From: Dehalococcoidia bacterium
GTDB taxonomy: Bacteria; Chloroflexota; Dehalococcoidia; DSTF01; WHTK01
Assembly: GCA_009377745.1 (NCBI GenBank)
Contig: WHTK01000001.1
Span: forward strand, 1 to 64,000
Length of the DNA: 64,000 bases
Direction of reading: 5' to 3'
Shown: positions 33,831-42,623 of the stretch, one piece after another
Position numbering within the stretch: the first letter of the stretch is position 1
Layout of the letters: every line of letters starts with the position of its first letter
Translations under genes and position numbers: made by a program
Notes under the pieces: model-generated
Database searches by the model: none
The model's input: only the letters and a program-made list of their open reading frames with translations
Told to the model about the DNA's origin: nothing

Positions 33831-35123
33831 TTGCAAATCTCAACCCTCCCAACCGAGACCCTTTACACCAAGACCAGCCTCGCTAACGGATTGCGCGTGA
33901 TCACCGCGCCGATGCCTCACACGCGTTCTGTCTCCGTCAGCATCTACGTCGGCGCCGGTTCCCGCTACGAAACCGAAGCCGAGGCCGGCATCTCCCACTT
34001 CATCGAGCATCTCTGCTTCAAGGGCACCGCCAAGCGCCCCAACTCCCAGCTGATCTCAGAGGCCATCGATGGCGTGGGTGGCATCCTCAACGCCGCCACG
34101 GACCGCGAGTACACGGTCTATTACGCCAAGGTCGCCCGTCCTCACCTGGAGCTGGCCGTCGACGTGCTGACCGACCTCGTGCAGTCACCCCTCTTCGACG
34201 AGACCGAACTCGAGAAGGAGCGCAAGGTCGTCATCGAAGAGCTGGCGTCGGTCGCCGATTCGCCCGGCCAGCAGGTCGACCTCCTGATCGACGCGCTGCT
34301 CTGGCCCGATCAGCCCCTCGGCTGGGACGTCGGCGGCACCGAGGAGTCAGTCGGCGCGCTCAGCCGCGACATGATCCTCGACTACACGCGGCGCCAGTAC
34401 GTGCCCAACAACATGGTCGTGGCCGTCGCCGGCGCCGTCGAAGAGGACGAGGTCATTGCCCTCCTGGAGCCGACCCTCGGCGCGCTGCCGGCCGGCAAGG
34501 CGGATTCGTGGTTCCCGGCCAAGGTCAGCCAGAGCGAGCCCGGCTTCTCTTCGATCTTCAAGCGCACGGAGCAGACCCACATCGCCATCGGCTTGCACGG
34601 CCTGCCCCTCAGCCACCCCGACCGCTACGCCCTCGACCTGGTCAGCGTCCTGTTCGGCGAGAGCATGAGCAGCCGCCTCTTCATGGAGCTGCGCGAGCGC
34701 CAGGGCCTCTGCTACGACGTGCACAGCTACGTCTCGCACTTCCAGGATGACGGCTCTTTCGGCGTCTACGCGGCGGTCGATCCCGCCAACGCCCGCAAGG
34801 CCGTCCAGGGGCTGATGAGCGAGATCCGCCGCCTGGCCGAAGGCGTCCCGGACGATGAGCTGCAGAAGGCCAAGGAGCTGGCCAAGGGGCGCATGCTCCT
34901 GCGCATGGAGGACACGCGCTCCGTCTCCGGCTGGCTCGGCGGGCAGGAGGTGCTCAGCGGCGAAATCCTGACCCCGGACGAGGTTGTAGCCCGCCTCGAC
35001 GCCGTGACGGCTGGGGACGTGGGCGTAGTTATGCGCTCGATCCTGCGCCGCGACCACCTTAATCTGGCGATCGTCGGCCCCCATCGCTCCGAAAAGCGCT
35101 TCCGCCCCCTGCTCGAACTGTAA
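33831..35123 (+). CDS. M16 family zinc peptidase (processing-peptidase-like)
   Basis: A 430-residue single-chain M16 peptidase. The inverted zinc motif HFIEH (56-60) and the downstream metal Glu in EKERKVVIEEL are intact, followed by the C-terminal inactive-like half with the R/Y pair region FMELRERQGLCYDVHSY. Members degrade or process peptides. The start is TTG 33831 with AAGGT a few bases upstream. A small hypothetical gene follows after four bases. Confidence 0.92.
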   Translation: MQISTLPTETLYTKTSLANGLRVITAPMPHTRSVSVSIYVGAGSRYETEAEAGISHFIEHLCFKGTAKRPNSQLISEAIDGVGGILNAATDREYTVYYAKVARPHLELAVDVLTDLVQSPLFDETELEKERKVVIEELASVADSPGQQVDLLIDALLWPDQPLGWDVGGTEESVGALSRDMILDYTRRQYVPNNMVVAVAGAVEEDEVIALLEPTLGALPAGKADSWFPAKVSQSEPGFSSIFKRTEQTHIAIGLHGLPLSHPDRYALDLVSVLFGESMSSRLFMELRERQGLCYDVHSYVSHFQDDGSFGVYAAVDPANARKAVQGLMSEIRRLAEGVPDDELQKAKELAKGRMLLRMEDTRSVSGWLGGQEVLSGEILTPDEVVARLDAVTAGDVGVVMRSILRRDHLNLAIVGPHRSEKRFRPLLEL

Positions 35124-35127
35124 GACC

Positions 35128-35418
35128 ATGCTGCGCCTTCTGCGTAAGTTCCTCATTGCTCTTGTGCGCGGGCATGACGACCGCAAGGAACTCGCGTCCT
35201 ACAACAGCGCGTTTCCGTGGTTCCTCGGCATGGACGAGAAAAGGCCGGGAATCACTGACATTGAAACGCCAGGCAGCCTGAGCTCAGCGCCGGAACCTCA
35301 ATCCTTAGCGAACGCAGAGTACGGGTCGGCATCGCCCATTGGCGCCATCGCGAAGCGCAAGCGGGCCTTTAACCGCCTGCGTCTGCACTGGCCGAGCCGT
35401 AAGCGGCGTCTGAGCTAG
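35128..35418 (+). CDS. Small basic hypothetical protein
   Basis: A 96-residue basic protein (MLRLLRKFLIALVRG at the start, AKRKRAFNRLRLHWPSRKRR at the end) of no recognised family. It begins four bases after the M16 peptidase stop and ends 12 bases before cobO, so it fits an operon by spacing, but codon-level support is weak. Confidence 0.4.
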   Translation: MLRLLRKFLIALVRGHDDRKELASYNSAFPWFLGMDEKRPGITDIETPGSLSSAPEPQSLANAEYGSASPIGAIAKRKRAFNRLRLHWPSRKRRLS

Positions 35419-35430
35419 CCCTAATCGAAG

Positions 35431-35961
35431 ATGCCCACCGAGAAGCGCAAAGCTCTGACCATCGTCTATACCGGCAACGGCAAGGGAAAGACCACGGCCG
35501 CGCTGGGTGTCGTCCTGCGCGCCTGGGGCCGCGAGATGAAGGTCGTCATGCTGTCCTTCATTAAGAGCGAGACGTCCAACTACGGCGAGGAGCGCGCCGC
35601 CCGCAAGCTCGGCATTGAGCTGATCCCCCTGGGCGCCGGCTTCACCTGGCTCTCCAAGGACCTCGCCCACGACCGAGACCTGGCGCAGCGCTGCTGGGCG
35701 CTCTGCAACGAAAAGATCGCCTCCGGCCTCTACGATATCGTCATCCTGGACGAGATCACCTACCCGATTAACTACGGCTGGCTGGACATCGATGACGTCC
35801 TTGACGTCTTGCGCAACCGCCCGCCCGGCCTCCATATCATCCTCACCGGCCGAGATGCGCCCCAAGCCCTGATCGACTACGCCGACCTCGTCACGGAGAT
35901 GACGGAGGTCAAGCACCCCTTCCAGGCCGGCATCAAGGCCCAGCCCGGCATTGATTTCTAA
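35431..35961 (+). CDS. cobO: Corrinoid adenosyltransferase, CobA/CobO type
   Basis: Transfers the adenosyl group of ATP to cob(I)alamin. The 176-residue protein has the P-loop GNGKGKTTAA (15-24), MLSFIK, LGAGFTW and the Walker-B-like IVILDEITYPINYGWLD, all typical of CobA/BtuR/CobO. It implies B12 use or salvage. No other cobalamin gene is in the window. Confidence 0.95.
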   Translation: MPTEKRKALTIVYTGNGKGKTTAALGVVLRAWGREMKVVMLSFIKSETSNYGEERAARKLGIELIPLGAGFTWLSKDLAHDRDLAQRCWALCNEKIASGLYDIVILDEITYPINYGWLDIDDVLDVLRNRPPGLHIILTGRDAPQALIDYADLVTEMTEVKHPFQAGIKAQPGIDF

Positions 35962-36295
35962 TGACCGATTTTCGTCATTGCGAGCCATCGCGATAGCGAG
36001 GCGTGGCAATCCGGGGAGGGGTGGCTCGCTTCCTTGTTGATGGTTGATGCCTCGTGCCCAGAGCAGTAAGGCAGAGCTAAGCCAGCCTCCGGGTTAAACC
36101 CGCGGCTACTGATCCTCGATGACGAGCCATTCCTGGCCTACTGTGTCTCGTAACTGACGGCGGGACCTGCTCATCCTGAGCCCTCGAACGATACGTCCCT
36201 CGGTCCATCCCCAACCCTCCTGATGCAGCGCGTCTGTAATCCTCAGCCACGGCACCGGCTTGTCGCTGCTTCGCATCCGCGCCTACGATGGATCG
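35962..36295. other. 334-base intergenic region
   Basis: Contains a family A repeat at 35976-36010. At its right end TACGAT lies six bases before the rhomboid ATG, a leaderless promoter candidate. I see no gene in the rest. Confidence 0.5.
35976..36010. repeat. Dispersed intergenic repeat, family A
   Basis: CATTGCGAGCCATCGCGATA followed by GCGAGGCGTGGCAAT, identical over 35 bases to the copy at 45676-45710. The ATTGC/GCAAT ends are complementary. Confidence 0.8.
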
Positions 36296-37063
36296 ATGTT
36301 CCCCGTCGGCGATTTCCTGCGCACCCGCACCACGCCCTACGTCAACTGGACGCTCATCGCGATCAACATCGCCGTCTTTGTCTACACCGTCACGCTGAGC
36401 AGCCGCCCGGACGCCCTCGTCGCCGGATTTCAGACCAGCGAGGCCGAGCGCTTCTTCTTCAACTGGGGCTTTGTCCCTGCCTGCGTGGCCGAGTCGTTAG
36501 GCTTCGAGACCAGCACCAATCCGCAGGACCTGGCCGCCATCTGTCCGGCCGGCGACCGTGAGTACCTGCAAATCTTCAGCGCCATGTTTGTCCACGCCGG
36601 CTGGGCCCACATCATCGGCAACATGCTTTTCCTCTGGATCTTTGGCGATAACGTGGAGGATCGCATGGGTCATATCCGCTACTTGCTCTTCTACTTCCTC
36701 TGTGGCATCGCCGCCGCCGCCACGCAGATCTTCATGGCCATCGATACGATTGTCCCGGCCGTCGGCGCTTCCGGCGCCATCGCCGGCATCCTCGGCGCCT
36801 ACCTGGTACTGCACCCCACGGCCATGGTGCAGGTGATCATCTTGCCGCTGTTCTTCATCCCCTTCTTTGTGCCGGCGGCGTTGCTGATCGTCATCTGGTT
36901 CGCCACCCAGCTCTTCGCCGGCTTCGCGGAGCTCGGCCAGGCGACGGCAGGCTCCGGCGTCGCCTGGTGGGCGCATATCGGCGGCTTTGTCGCCGGGGCA
37001 GTTTTGATCTGGGTCTTCAAACGCCCTAAACGCCGCGACCGTCTGCTTGCCGGCACTTATTGA
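36296..37063 (+). CDS. Rhomboid family intramembrane serine protease
   Basis: A 255-residue membrane protease that cuts other proteins within the membrane. Six hydrophobic segments are visible. The catalytic Ser159 is in VGASGAIAG and the partner His227 in WWAHIGGFVAG; HAGWAHIIGNMLFL in the second segment has the usual His and Asn. The N-terminus MFPVGD(F/Y)xR is common to a bacterial subgroup. ATG 36296 has a TACGAT box six bases upstream and no ribosome binding site. Confidence 0.93.
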   Translation: MFPVGDFLRTRTTPYVNWTLIAINIAVFVYTVTLSSRPDALVAGFQTSEAERFFFNWGFVPACVAESLGFETSTNPQDLAAICPAGDREYLQIFSAMFVHAGWAHIIGNMLFLWIFGDNVEDRMGHIRYLLFYFLCGIAAAATQIFMAIDTIVPAVGASGAIAGILGAYLVLHPTAMVQVIILPLFFIPFFVPAALLIVIWFATQLFAGFAELGQATAGSGVAWWAHIGGFVAGAVLIWVFKRPKRRDRLLAGTY

Positions 37064-37183
37064 TCAGGGCTTGTCGATCGCGTGTGGCTCAGGTCTCAGA
37101 TGTACTCCAAAGCCGAGGATCTGAACTCGCGTCTCGATTTGCGGCTGACGCCATAAGGAGAGCGAAACCGGGGGTGCTGCCTG

Positions 37184-38884
37184 CTAAGGCGGCGGTCGCA
37201 GACGCCAGATATCGATGAAGCCGTAGGCGCCGATCACTACCGGCCCCTCGATGCGCTTCACCAGCTCAGCGTTGTCGCGCATATAGGTGTGCCAGTCGTC
37301 CTTGTCGCGTTGCACCAGGTGCGTATCCAGCTCACCGATTGCCAGGCGCGTCAGCACCAGATACTCCGCGTCGAAGTCGCGCAGGAACTCGCTGATCGTC
37401 GTCTTATCCTCGCCGGCGTCCGGTCTCGTCTTGTAGAAGAAGAGGAAGTAGCTGCGATAGTCCATATCGCGCAGGCCCCACCACAACGCCGTCGACCCGA
37501 CGACGCGCGAGCCCGGCGGCACGTAACGATGGATTTCCTGGGCCAGGCGCTCGTAGTTGGTCGCGTCCGGCGCCGCCCCGATCCCGCCGATGCGCGCCAC
37601 GCTGCCCTCCGCCAGGACGATCAGCAGTGCCGCCGCCGCCACGCCCGCGGCAGCGTAGCGCAGCGTCGTCCAGCGCTGGATCTGCAGGAGCGACGCAATC
37701 GCCCCGGCGATGCCGATGCAGAGGAACGGGACAACGGGGATCCAGTAGATATAGAACTTCGCCGATTCGAGCAGCGCGTACTGCGCCACCAGCCCACCGA
37801 GGCAGAACAGCAGCAACCGGTCGGCCCGGCTGCCCTGCCTCAGGGTCCGCCAACCCATGAACGCCAGCGCCAGCGGCAGTCCCACGATCACCGCCAGCTT
37901 CGCCGATGGCCTCCGCGTCAGAGTCTCCTCGATGCTGAGGAACCGCGGGTCCACCAGCGCGTGGTCGGCCCCACGCGGCACCTCCTTGAAGGCAAGCGGC
38001 CTCAAAAAGCGGTCCGGCTCCCGCTTTAGGTTATCGAAGTAGAAGGACGGCCGGTCGAAGTCCGCCCGCCGGTCGATCGTCCCGGCCTGTCCCTGGAAGG
38101 CGTCGTAATCGGACAGGATGAAGAGGCCGTAGGGCAACCCAACCAGCATCGCGGCTCCGGCCAGCGCGCCGATTAGCTTCAGGCGCGTTTGCAGCGAGAC
38201 CTTCTCGAACCAGAGGAAGGCAGCGGCAATCGGCAGGATGAACGCCCCGAAGAACTGCATCAGCACCGCGATGCCGAACAGCGCCCCGGCGATGGCCGCG
38301 CGCTTGACCGATGGCCCTCCCAGCAGCACCAGCGTTCCGCCCAGCAAGAACGGCACCGGCGCCAGGTCATAGCGCATGTTGACCGCCAGCTCCTGGATTG
38401 GCAGGCCGGTATCGAAGCCCATGTTGATGCGCAGGAATAGCAGCAGACCCAGCGTCAGCAGCGCCGCCGGCACGCCGTAGATCCGCCGCGCCACCACATA
38501 AGCCAGCAGCAGCGTCGCGATGGCATAGACGATGCCCACCAGCCGCGCCTGGACGATGCCGGCCCCGAGCAGCTTCAACGCCCCGGCAATGGCGAAGTGG
38601 TGCGCCGGCATATTGAAGTAGTAGCGCGAGTCGGCGTTATAGAAGCCCTCGAACATGTCACTGCCGAAGACGCCCTCCGTGGCCAGCTTGTAGGCGGCCG
38701 AGAAGACCCACATCTCGTCGTCCGTGATCACTGGATGGTTGGCGAGGTTTGGTAGCGTCGACACCAGGAGGATCAGCGCCGCGAGCCCGATAGCGCCGGC
38801 TTCGATCAGCAGGCGTCTAGACTGGGCAAACGCGGTAATTTTGGCCGTTAGAGGCCCGTCGAGGGCTTTTTCGAGGCCCGCCAT
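37184..38884 (-). CDS. GT-C fold membrane glycosyltransferase (family 39-like)
   Basis: A 566-residue protein with about eleven hydrophobic segments. The first loop holds the acidic pair VITDDEMWVFS expected of PMT/ArnT-type GT-C enzymes that use lipid-linked sugars. A soluble C-terminal part (about 430-566) follows, as in family 39. The acceptor (protein or cell-wall glycan) cannot be told. It stands alone, convergent with the rhomboid gene. Confidence 0.78.
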   Translation of the reverse strand: MAGLEKALDGPLTAKITAFAQSRRLLIEAGAIGLAALILLVSTLPNLANHPVITDDEMWVFSAAYKLATEGVFGSDMFEGFYNADSRYYFNMPAHHFAIAGALKLLGAGIVQARLVGIVYAIATLLLAYVVARRIYGVPAALLTLGLLLFLRINMGFDTGLPIQELAVNMRYDLAPVPFLLGGTLVLLGGPSVKRAAIAGALFGIAVLMQFFGAFILPIAAAFLWFEKVSLQTRLKLIGALAGAAMLVGLPYGLFILSDYDAFQGQAGTIDRRADFDRPSFYFDNLKREPDRFLRPLAFKEVPRGADHALVDPRFLSIEETLTRRPSAKLAVIVGLPLALAFMGWRTLRQGSRADRLLLFCLGGLVAQYALLESAKFYIYWIPVVPFLCIGIAGAIASLLQIQRWTTLRYAAAGVAAAALLIVLAEGSVARIGGIGAAPDATNYERLAQEIHRYVPPGSRVVGSTALWWGLRDMDYRSYFLFFYKTRPDAGEDKTTISEFLRDFDAEYLVLTRLAIGELDTHLVQRDKDDWHTYMRDNAELVKRIEGPVVIGAYGFIDIWRLRPPP

Positions 38885-39064
38885 CGCCGAAATTGTAGGG
38901 TTACGCGGCTCCTAGCGCCACACGAACCCTCGGTTTGGCGTCAGATATGAGTCACGTAAGCAGAAGGCGGCACTGACGCGGACGGTCAAATGCGTAGACC
39001 GGCCCGGCGCCTGGAGATGCAGGGGCGAAAGTCTGGAGGGGGCGCGATAAGCGGCTAGATGCCC

Positions 39065-39160
39065 TTAAGCCTTTGGCGTGGGGACAGCCTTCGCAGCGTC
39101 CTTCTTGACCTTCTTTTGTTTCTTGGCCTTGTCGTTGTTCTTTGGGCTCTTGTCACCCAT
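39065..39160 (-). CDS. Very small lysine-rich protein
   Basis: A 31-residue protein reading MGDKSPKNNDKAKKQKKVKK then DAAKAVPTPKA. The N-terminus MGDKSPK recurs in small Lys-rich proteins I have seen annotated in many bacteria. GGGAGG lies eight bases before the ATG at 39160, which supports it as a real gene. Function is unknown; nucleic-acid binding is plausible from charge alone. Confidence 0.7.
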   Translation of the reverse strand: MGDKSPKNNDKAKKQKKVKKDAAKAVPTPKA

Positions 39161-39232
39161 GGAGTTTCACCTCCCGATCAGCTACTGCCAGCATAGCAGA
39201 ACGCACTAGCGGCGACGGCCGCACGAGGCCCT

Positions 39233-39262
39233 CGTAGGAGCGCACGGCCGTGCGCCCCTACG
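39233..39262. repeat. Large palindromic hairpin after htrA
   Basis: A 30-base inverted repeat, CGTAGGAGCGCACGG paired with CCGTGCGCCCCTACG, with one mismatch. It lies 24 bases after the htrA stop on the minus strand and may act as a terminator or mRNA-stabilising hairpin. No T-run follows. Confidence 0.6.
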
Positions 39263-39285
39263 GTGCTTGGGTTGCAGCGCCGAAA

Positions 39286-40383
39286 CTACGCGCCGCCGGA
39301 TCGCCAGGCCTCCAGCGTGATCTCCAGCGTCGTCTCCTCGCCGTCACGCCAGATCGTAACTTCCACCTTGTCACCGACCTTCTTGCTGTCGATGTAGTTG
39401 GCCAGCTCCTCGAAGCTGCGGACATCCTCGCCGTCCAGCGCGACAATGATGTCGCCGCTGCTGGAGCTGCCGCGTAGCCCCGCCCGCGAAGCCGCGGAGC
39501 CATTCTCGACTTGCGTAATCATGACTCCCTGCTGCACATCGATCCCCAGCCGCCCGGCCAGCGCCGGTGTCAGGTCCTGCAGTGAGACGCCCATGCGCGG
39601 GTGCTGCACCTGGCGCCCGGCCAGCAGGTCGGGCAGGAAGCGCTCCGCCGTGTTCACCGGCACCGCGTACCCGATGCCGACGAAGACGCGGTCGCCGGAG
39701 GGGTTCTCAATCGCCGTTGTGATGCCGATCAGCTCGCCGCGGCTGTTGAATAGACCGCCGCCGGAGTTGCCGGGATTGATCGCCGCGTCCGACTGGATTA
39801 GCTGCCGCAGCGGCCGTCCACCACCGCTCGATAGCGTCCGGCCGATGCCGCTGACGATGCCCTCCGTCACGCTCGCTTCGATGCCGAAGGGGTTGCCCAC
39901 GGCGATCACGAACTCACCGGCCCTTACAGCAGACGAGTCACCCAGGCTGGCGGGCTCCAGCTGATCGGACGGTAGGTCCACCTTGATCACCGCGAGGTCA
40001 TTGCCGGGATCTGCGCCCACGACTTCCGCCCGGGCTGCAAGGCCATCGATCAGCGTCACATCGATCTGGCTGGCGCCATCGATGACGTGGTTGTTGGTCA
40101 GAATGTGGCCTTCCTTGTCGATGACCACGCCTGAGCCCAGGCCGCCCATGCCAGCGCGCGCGCCCTGGGTCGTGATCCGCACCACCGATGGGCGCACGGC
40201 GTCGTACAGGTCCGCGACGTCGCTGATCGAGGTCGATATCGTAGCGCCGTCGCCACCCGATGACGTCCGCTCGATCACCGTCGTCTGGCCCTCATCCGAG
40301 CGCAGCGCGTCGATACCGATGACGCTGGCAGCTCCCAGCGCCACGCTGGCAACGATGATCGGGATCCACTTCAGCTCTCTCAT
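39286..40383 (-). CDS. htrA: HtrA/DegP-like trypsin-type serine protease
   Basis: A 365-residue envelope protease. One N-terminal membrane anchor (about residues 6-25) precedes a trypsin-like domain with catalytic His99 (TNNHVI), Asp129 (GNDLAV) and Ser207 (NPGNSGGG). One PDZ domain follows (about 270-360, GVMITQVENGSAASRAGLRGSS...DIIVALDG). Such proteins degrade misfolded envelope proteins. The Ser/Gly-rich linker after the anchor is short. Confidence 0.95.
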   Translation of the reverse strand: MRELKWIPIIVASVALGAASVIGIDALRSDEGQTTVIERTSSGGDGATISTSISDVADLYDAVRPSVVRITTQGARAGMGGLGSGVVIDKEGHILTNNHVIDGASQIDVTLIDGLAARAEVVGADPGNDLAVIKVDLPSDQLEPASLGDSSAVRAGEFVIAVGNPFGIEASVTEGIVSGIGRTLSSGGGRPLRQLIQSDAAINPGNSGGGLFNSRGELIGITTAIENPSGDRVFVGIGYAVPVNTAERFLPDLLAGRQVQHPRMGVSLQDLTPALAGRLGIDVQQGVMITQVENGSAASRAGLRGSSSSGDIIVALDGEDVRSFEELANYIDSKKVGDKVEVTIWRDGEETTLEITLEAWRSGGA

Positions 40384-40544
40384 CTTCCTACCACCTCTAC
40401 AGGCTAACCTATCAAGGCTAACTGATCCTCACATACATCATCGGGCGTGGACGTTGAAGCGACGGTTAGGCGTGTCTTAAATGAGTGTCAACTCTTCGAG
40501 AGGCAATCAACCCCAGCGAGTTAGTGGCCCCGGATGAAAGGAGA

Positions 40545-40585
40545 GCAGCCCCTCAAACCGTTCATGGTTTGAGGGGCTGCCTTTT
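40545..40585. terminator. Strong hairpin terminator between secreted-protein gene and htrA
   Basis: A perfect 15-pair stem (GCAGCCCCTCAAACC with GGTTTGAGGGGCTGC) and a six-base loop, followed on the plus strand by CTTTT. On the minus strand it lies 50 bases after the stop of the His/Asp/Glu-repeat gene and is followed by TCTCCTTTC. It probably ends that transcript. Confidence 0.75.
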
Positions 40586-40634
40586 CACGTCAGGCGCGGC
40601 GTGCGTTGCTGAGGTGCGACGCCGCCAGGCGTTC

Positions 40635-41396
40635 CTAGTACTGCCAGTCGACAACCTGGCCCTGGTGGCCAAACTGCGGTATGCAGGCGCTCAGGATACC
40701 GGGGTACCGCTGGTATCCGTGCTCGTCGTGTTCATCCTCGTCGTGCTCGTCCTCATCGTGTTCGTCCGCCTCATCTTCGTCTTCGTCGTGGGCCTCGTCC
40801 TCGTCGTGTTCGTCCGCCTCATCCTCGTCCTCGTCGTGTTCGTCGTGCTCGTCATCCCAGTCGTTCCACAGGTAACCCGGGTGGCCGTGAGGGTAGGCCG
40901 GGATCTGAGTGCCATAACCCTGGTTGAACAGGTTGCAGGCTTCGTGCAAGAAGCTGGGGAATGGAGTGCCCATGGGACCGTGGTAGCCGGGCATACCGGA
41001 AGCGCCCGTGCAAAGACCGGCCGTTGAGAACACCATCGTTTGGCCGGACTCGAGCTGGCCACCGACCACGGTGCCGATCATCAGGTAGATAGCGGAGCTC
41101 GAAGGCAGCCCTGCCACGACTGCGCTTGATTCGCCAGCCGATAGCGGCCCTAACGCCGTGTAGGTGCCCTCCATGAAGCCGTTGTTCTGGAGCGACCAGT
41201 AGACGTACTGCGTACCCTGATTCAGGGTCGGCCAGTTGATAACCACGTTCACGCTATCAGGGCCTGAGCAGCTCACTGAAGCAATGCTGAATGACTGGAC
41301 CCCAGCGGCATCGGCAATGCTTGTCTTGCCGGGTGTGTGGCTCAGAGCCAGCAATATGACAGCAAGGGCGCCGGCCGCCATCAGAACAATCTTCAT
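40635..41396 (-). CDS. Secreted protein with His/Asp/Glu repeat tail
   Basis: A 253-residue exported protein, not recognised. A signal peptide (about residues 1-20) leads to a domain with NWPTLNQGTQYVYWSLQNNG and four Cys. Residues about 180-227 are a low-complexity tract of DEHDEHDED/EADEHDED units made by short DNA repeats, then a short normal end (GYQRYPGILSACIPQFGHQG). The tract would be highly negative and rich in His, suited to binding divalent metal; that role is inference. Confidence 0.7.
   Translation of the reverse strand: MKIVLMAAGALAVILLALSHTPGKTSIADAAGVQSFSIASVSCSGPDSVNVVINWPTLNQGTQYVYWSLQNNGFMEGTYTALGPLSAGESSAVVAGLPSSSAIYLMIGTVVGGQLESGQTMVFSTAGLCTGASGMPGYHGPMGTPFPSFLHEACNLFNQGYGTQIPAYPHGHPGYLWNDWDDEHDEHDEDEDEADEHDEDEAHDEDEDEADEHDEDEHDEDEHDEHGYQRYPGILSACIPQFGHQGQVVDWQY
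40722..40858. repeat. Coding micro-repeat tract (GTCCTC/GTTCGTC units)
   Basis: An irregular run of short CGTCCTCGTC, GTGTTCGTC and CCTCATC units, 137 bases long, inside the secreted-protein gene. It encodes the Asp/Glu/His tail on the minus strand. Slippage here would change tail length in steps; the repeat is coding, not a CRISPR. Confidence 0.8.
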
Positions 41397-41499
41397 GCTT
41401 AACCCTACTTTCTAATCCTGCCTACGCGTGTGTTTGTCCGGAGCTTAGCAGCTTCGCACCTGGCCGTACATATCGGTCATGCCGGAAGGTTCGCCATTT

Positions 41500-41531
41500 C
41501 TTGTTACCTGTTACTTGCTACTTGTTACTAT
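41500..41531 (+). repeat. CTTGTTAC element, copy upstream of holB
   Basis: CTTGTTACCTGTTACTTGCT followed by ACTTGTTACTAT. The last 13 bases are identical to the purQ copy (4708-4739), and the whole element has the same length. It ends at the -10 box of holB. Confidence 0.75.
41526..41531 (+). promoter_or_regulatory. Putative leaderless -10 box of holB
   Basis: TACTAT, then six bases, then the GTG of holB at 41538. The geometry is identical to purQ, and no Shine-Dalgarno sequence is present. Confidence 0.55.
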
Positions 41532-41537
41532 CAAACC

Positions 41538-42590
41538 GTGTGGAGCATCATCGGCCACAGTCCCGTCCTCGCCGCTCTCGGGCGCGCCCTGCAGAGTGAG
41601 TCGCCGGCGCACGCCTGGCTCTTCGCCGGGCCGGAGGGCATGGGCAAGCGCACTGCCGCCCTCGAGTTTGCCGCCGCCCTCAACTGCACTTCCACTGACA
41701 AGCCCTGTGGCGCCTGCCGCGCCTGCCGCGATACCCTCACGCTTCAGCATCCCGACGTCGAGCTGGTTGTTCCCGGCGGCATCTGCGACGAGGCCGAGCA
41801 TCGTGATCATGCCGACAGCCGCGACCTGCGTATCTGCCAGGTGCGCCGCCTGGAGCGCGTGATCTCCCTCAGCCCCTACGCCGGAGGCCGCCGCATCGCC
41901 ATCATCGATGACGCCGACAGCCTTCGCGCCGAGGCGGCCAACGCCTTCCTCAAGACCCTCGAAGAGCCGCCCGATGGCACGGTGATCATCCTTCTGGCCG
42001 AGCGCGAGGAGCGTCTGCCGGAGACGGTGCTCTCTCGCTGCCAGCGCCTCGCCTTCCGCCCGCTGGACCGCGACACCGTAATCGAGGCCCTGACCGTCCG
42101 CGGCGCCGAACCGCGGCAGGCAGAAGTCATTGCCGCCGCGGCAGGCGGGCGTATCGGCTGGGCCCTGCAAGCCCTCGAAGACCCGGAGCTGCTCTCCGAG
42201 CGCGAAAGCATGATCGACGACGCCCTGCGCCTCGCCCACGCCGGCCGCGCCGAGCGTTTCGCCTGGGCAAAGGGCGCAGAGAGCCGTGTCCCGGACGTGC
42301 GTGAGCGCTATCAGCGTGAGCTTGGAGTCTGGGAGAGCTGGTGGCGCGATGTCCTTCAGGCCGGCGCCGGCGCCACCGAAGGCCTGGTTAACCGTGACCG
42401 CGCGACCCTCTTGGCGGAGGAAGGTAGACTATATACTGCGGATGAAATTGTAAACTTCCTCCGCAAGCTGCTTGAGACGCGCGAGTACCTGCTGGCCAAC
42501 GTAGACCCGCAGCTGGCGCTGGAGAATCTCACGCTTGACCTGCCAACCGCGGGCGGGTCGGCCCGGCCTTCTACGGTCAGGGCCAGATAG
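41538..42590 (+). CDS. holB: DNA polymerase III delta' subunit
   Basis: Clamp-loader subunit. The 350-residue protein opens WSIIGHSPVLAALGRALQ and has HAWLFAGPEGMGKRTAALEFA, a degenerate P-loop, the four zinc Cys in NCTSTDKPCGACRACRD, then RIAIIDDADSLRAEAANAFLKTLEEPP and the SRC arginine finger in LSRCQRLAF. GTG 41538 is chosen because it matches the usual start and follows the -10 box by six bases; upstream residues are encoded by the repeat element. yaaT follows, as in many Firmicutes-type genomes. Confidence 0.93.
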   Translation: MWSIIGHSPVLAALGRALQSESPAHAWLFAGPEGMGKRTAALEFAAALNCTSTDKPCGACRACRDTLTLQHPDVELVVPGGICDEAEHRDHADSRDLRICQVRRLERVISLSPYAGGRRIAIIDDADSLRAEAANAFLKTLEEPPDGTVIILLAEREERLPETVLSRCQRLAFRPLDRDTVIEALTVRGAEPRQAEVIAAAAGGRIGWALQALEDPELLSERESMIDDALRLAHAGRAERFAWAKGAESRVPDVRERYQRELGVWESWWRDVLQAGAGATEGLVNRDRATLLAEEGRLYTADEIVNFLRKLLETREYLLANVDPQLALENLTLDLPTAGGSARPSTVRAR

Positions 42591-42623
42591 GAAAGGAGCG
42601 TCCTTCCTCCGGGGAGGACCATT

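Noticed and set aside
40722..40858. CRISPR or intergenic tandem repeat
   Set aside because: The repeats are irregular, lie in frame within a gene and encode an acidic tail.
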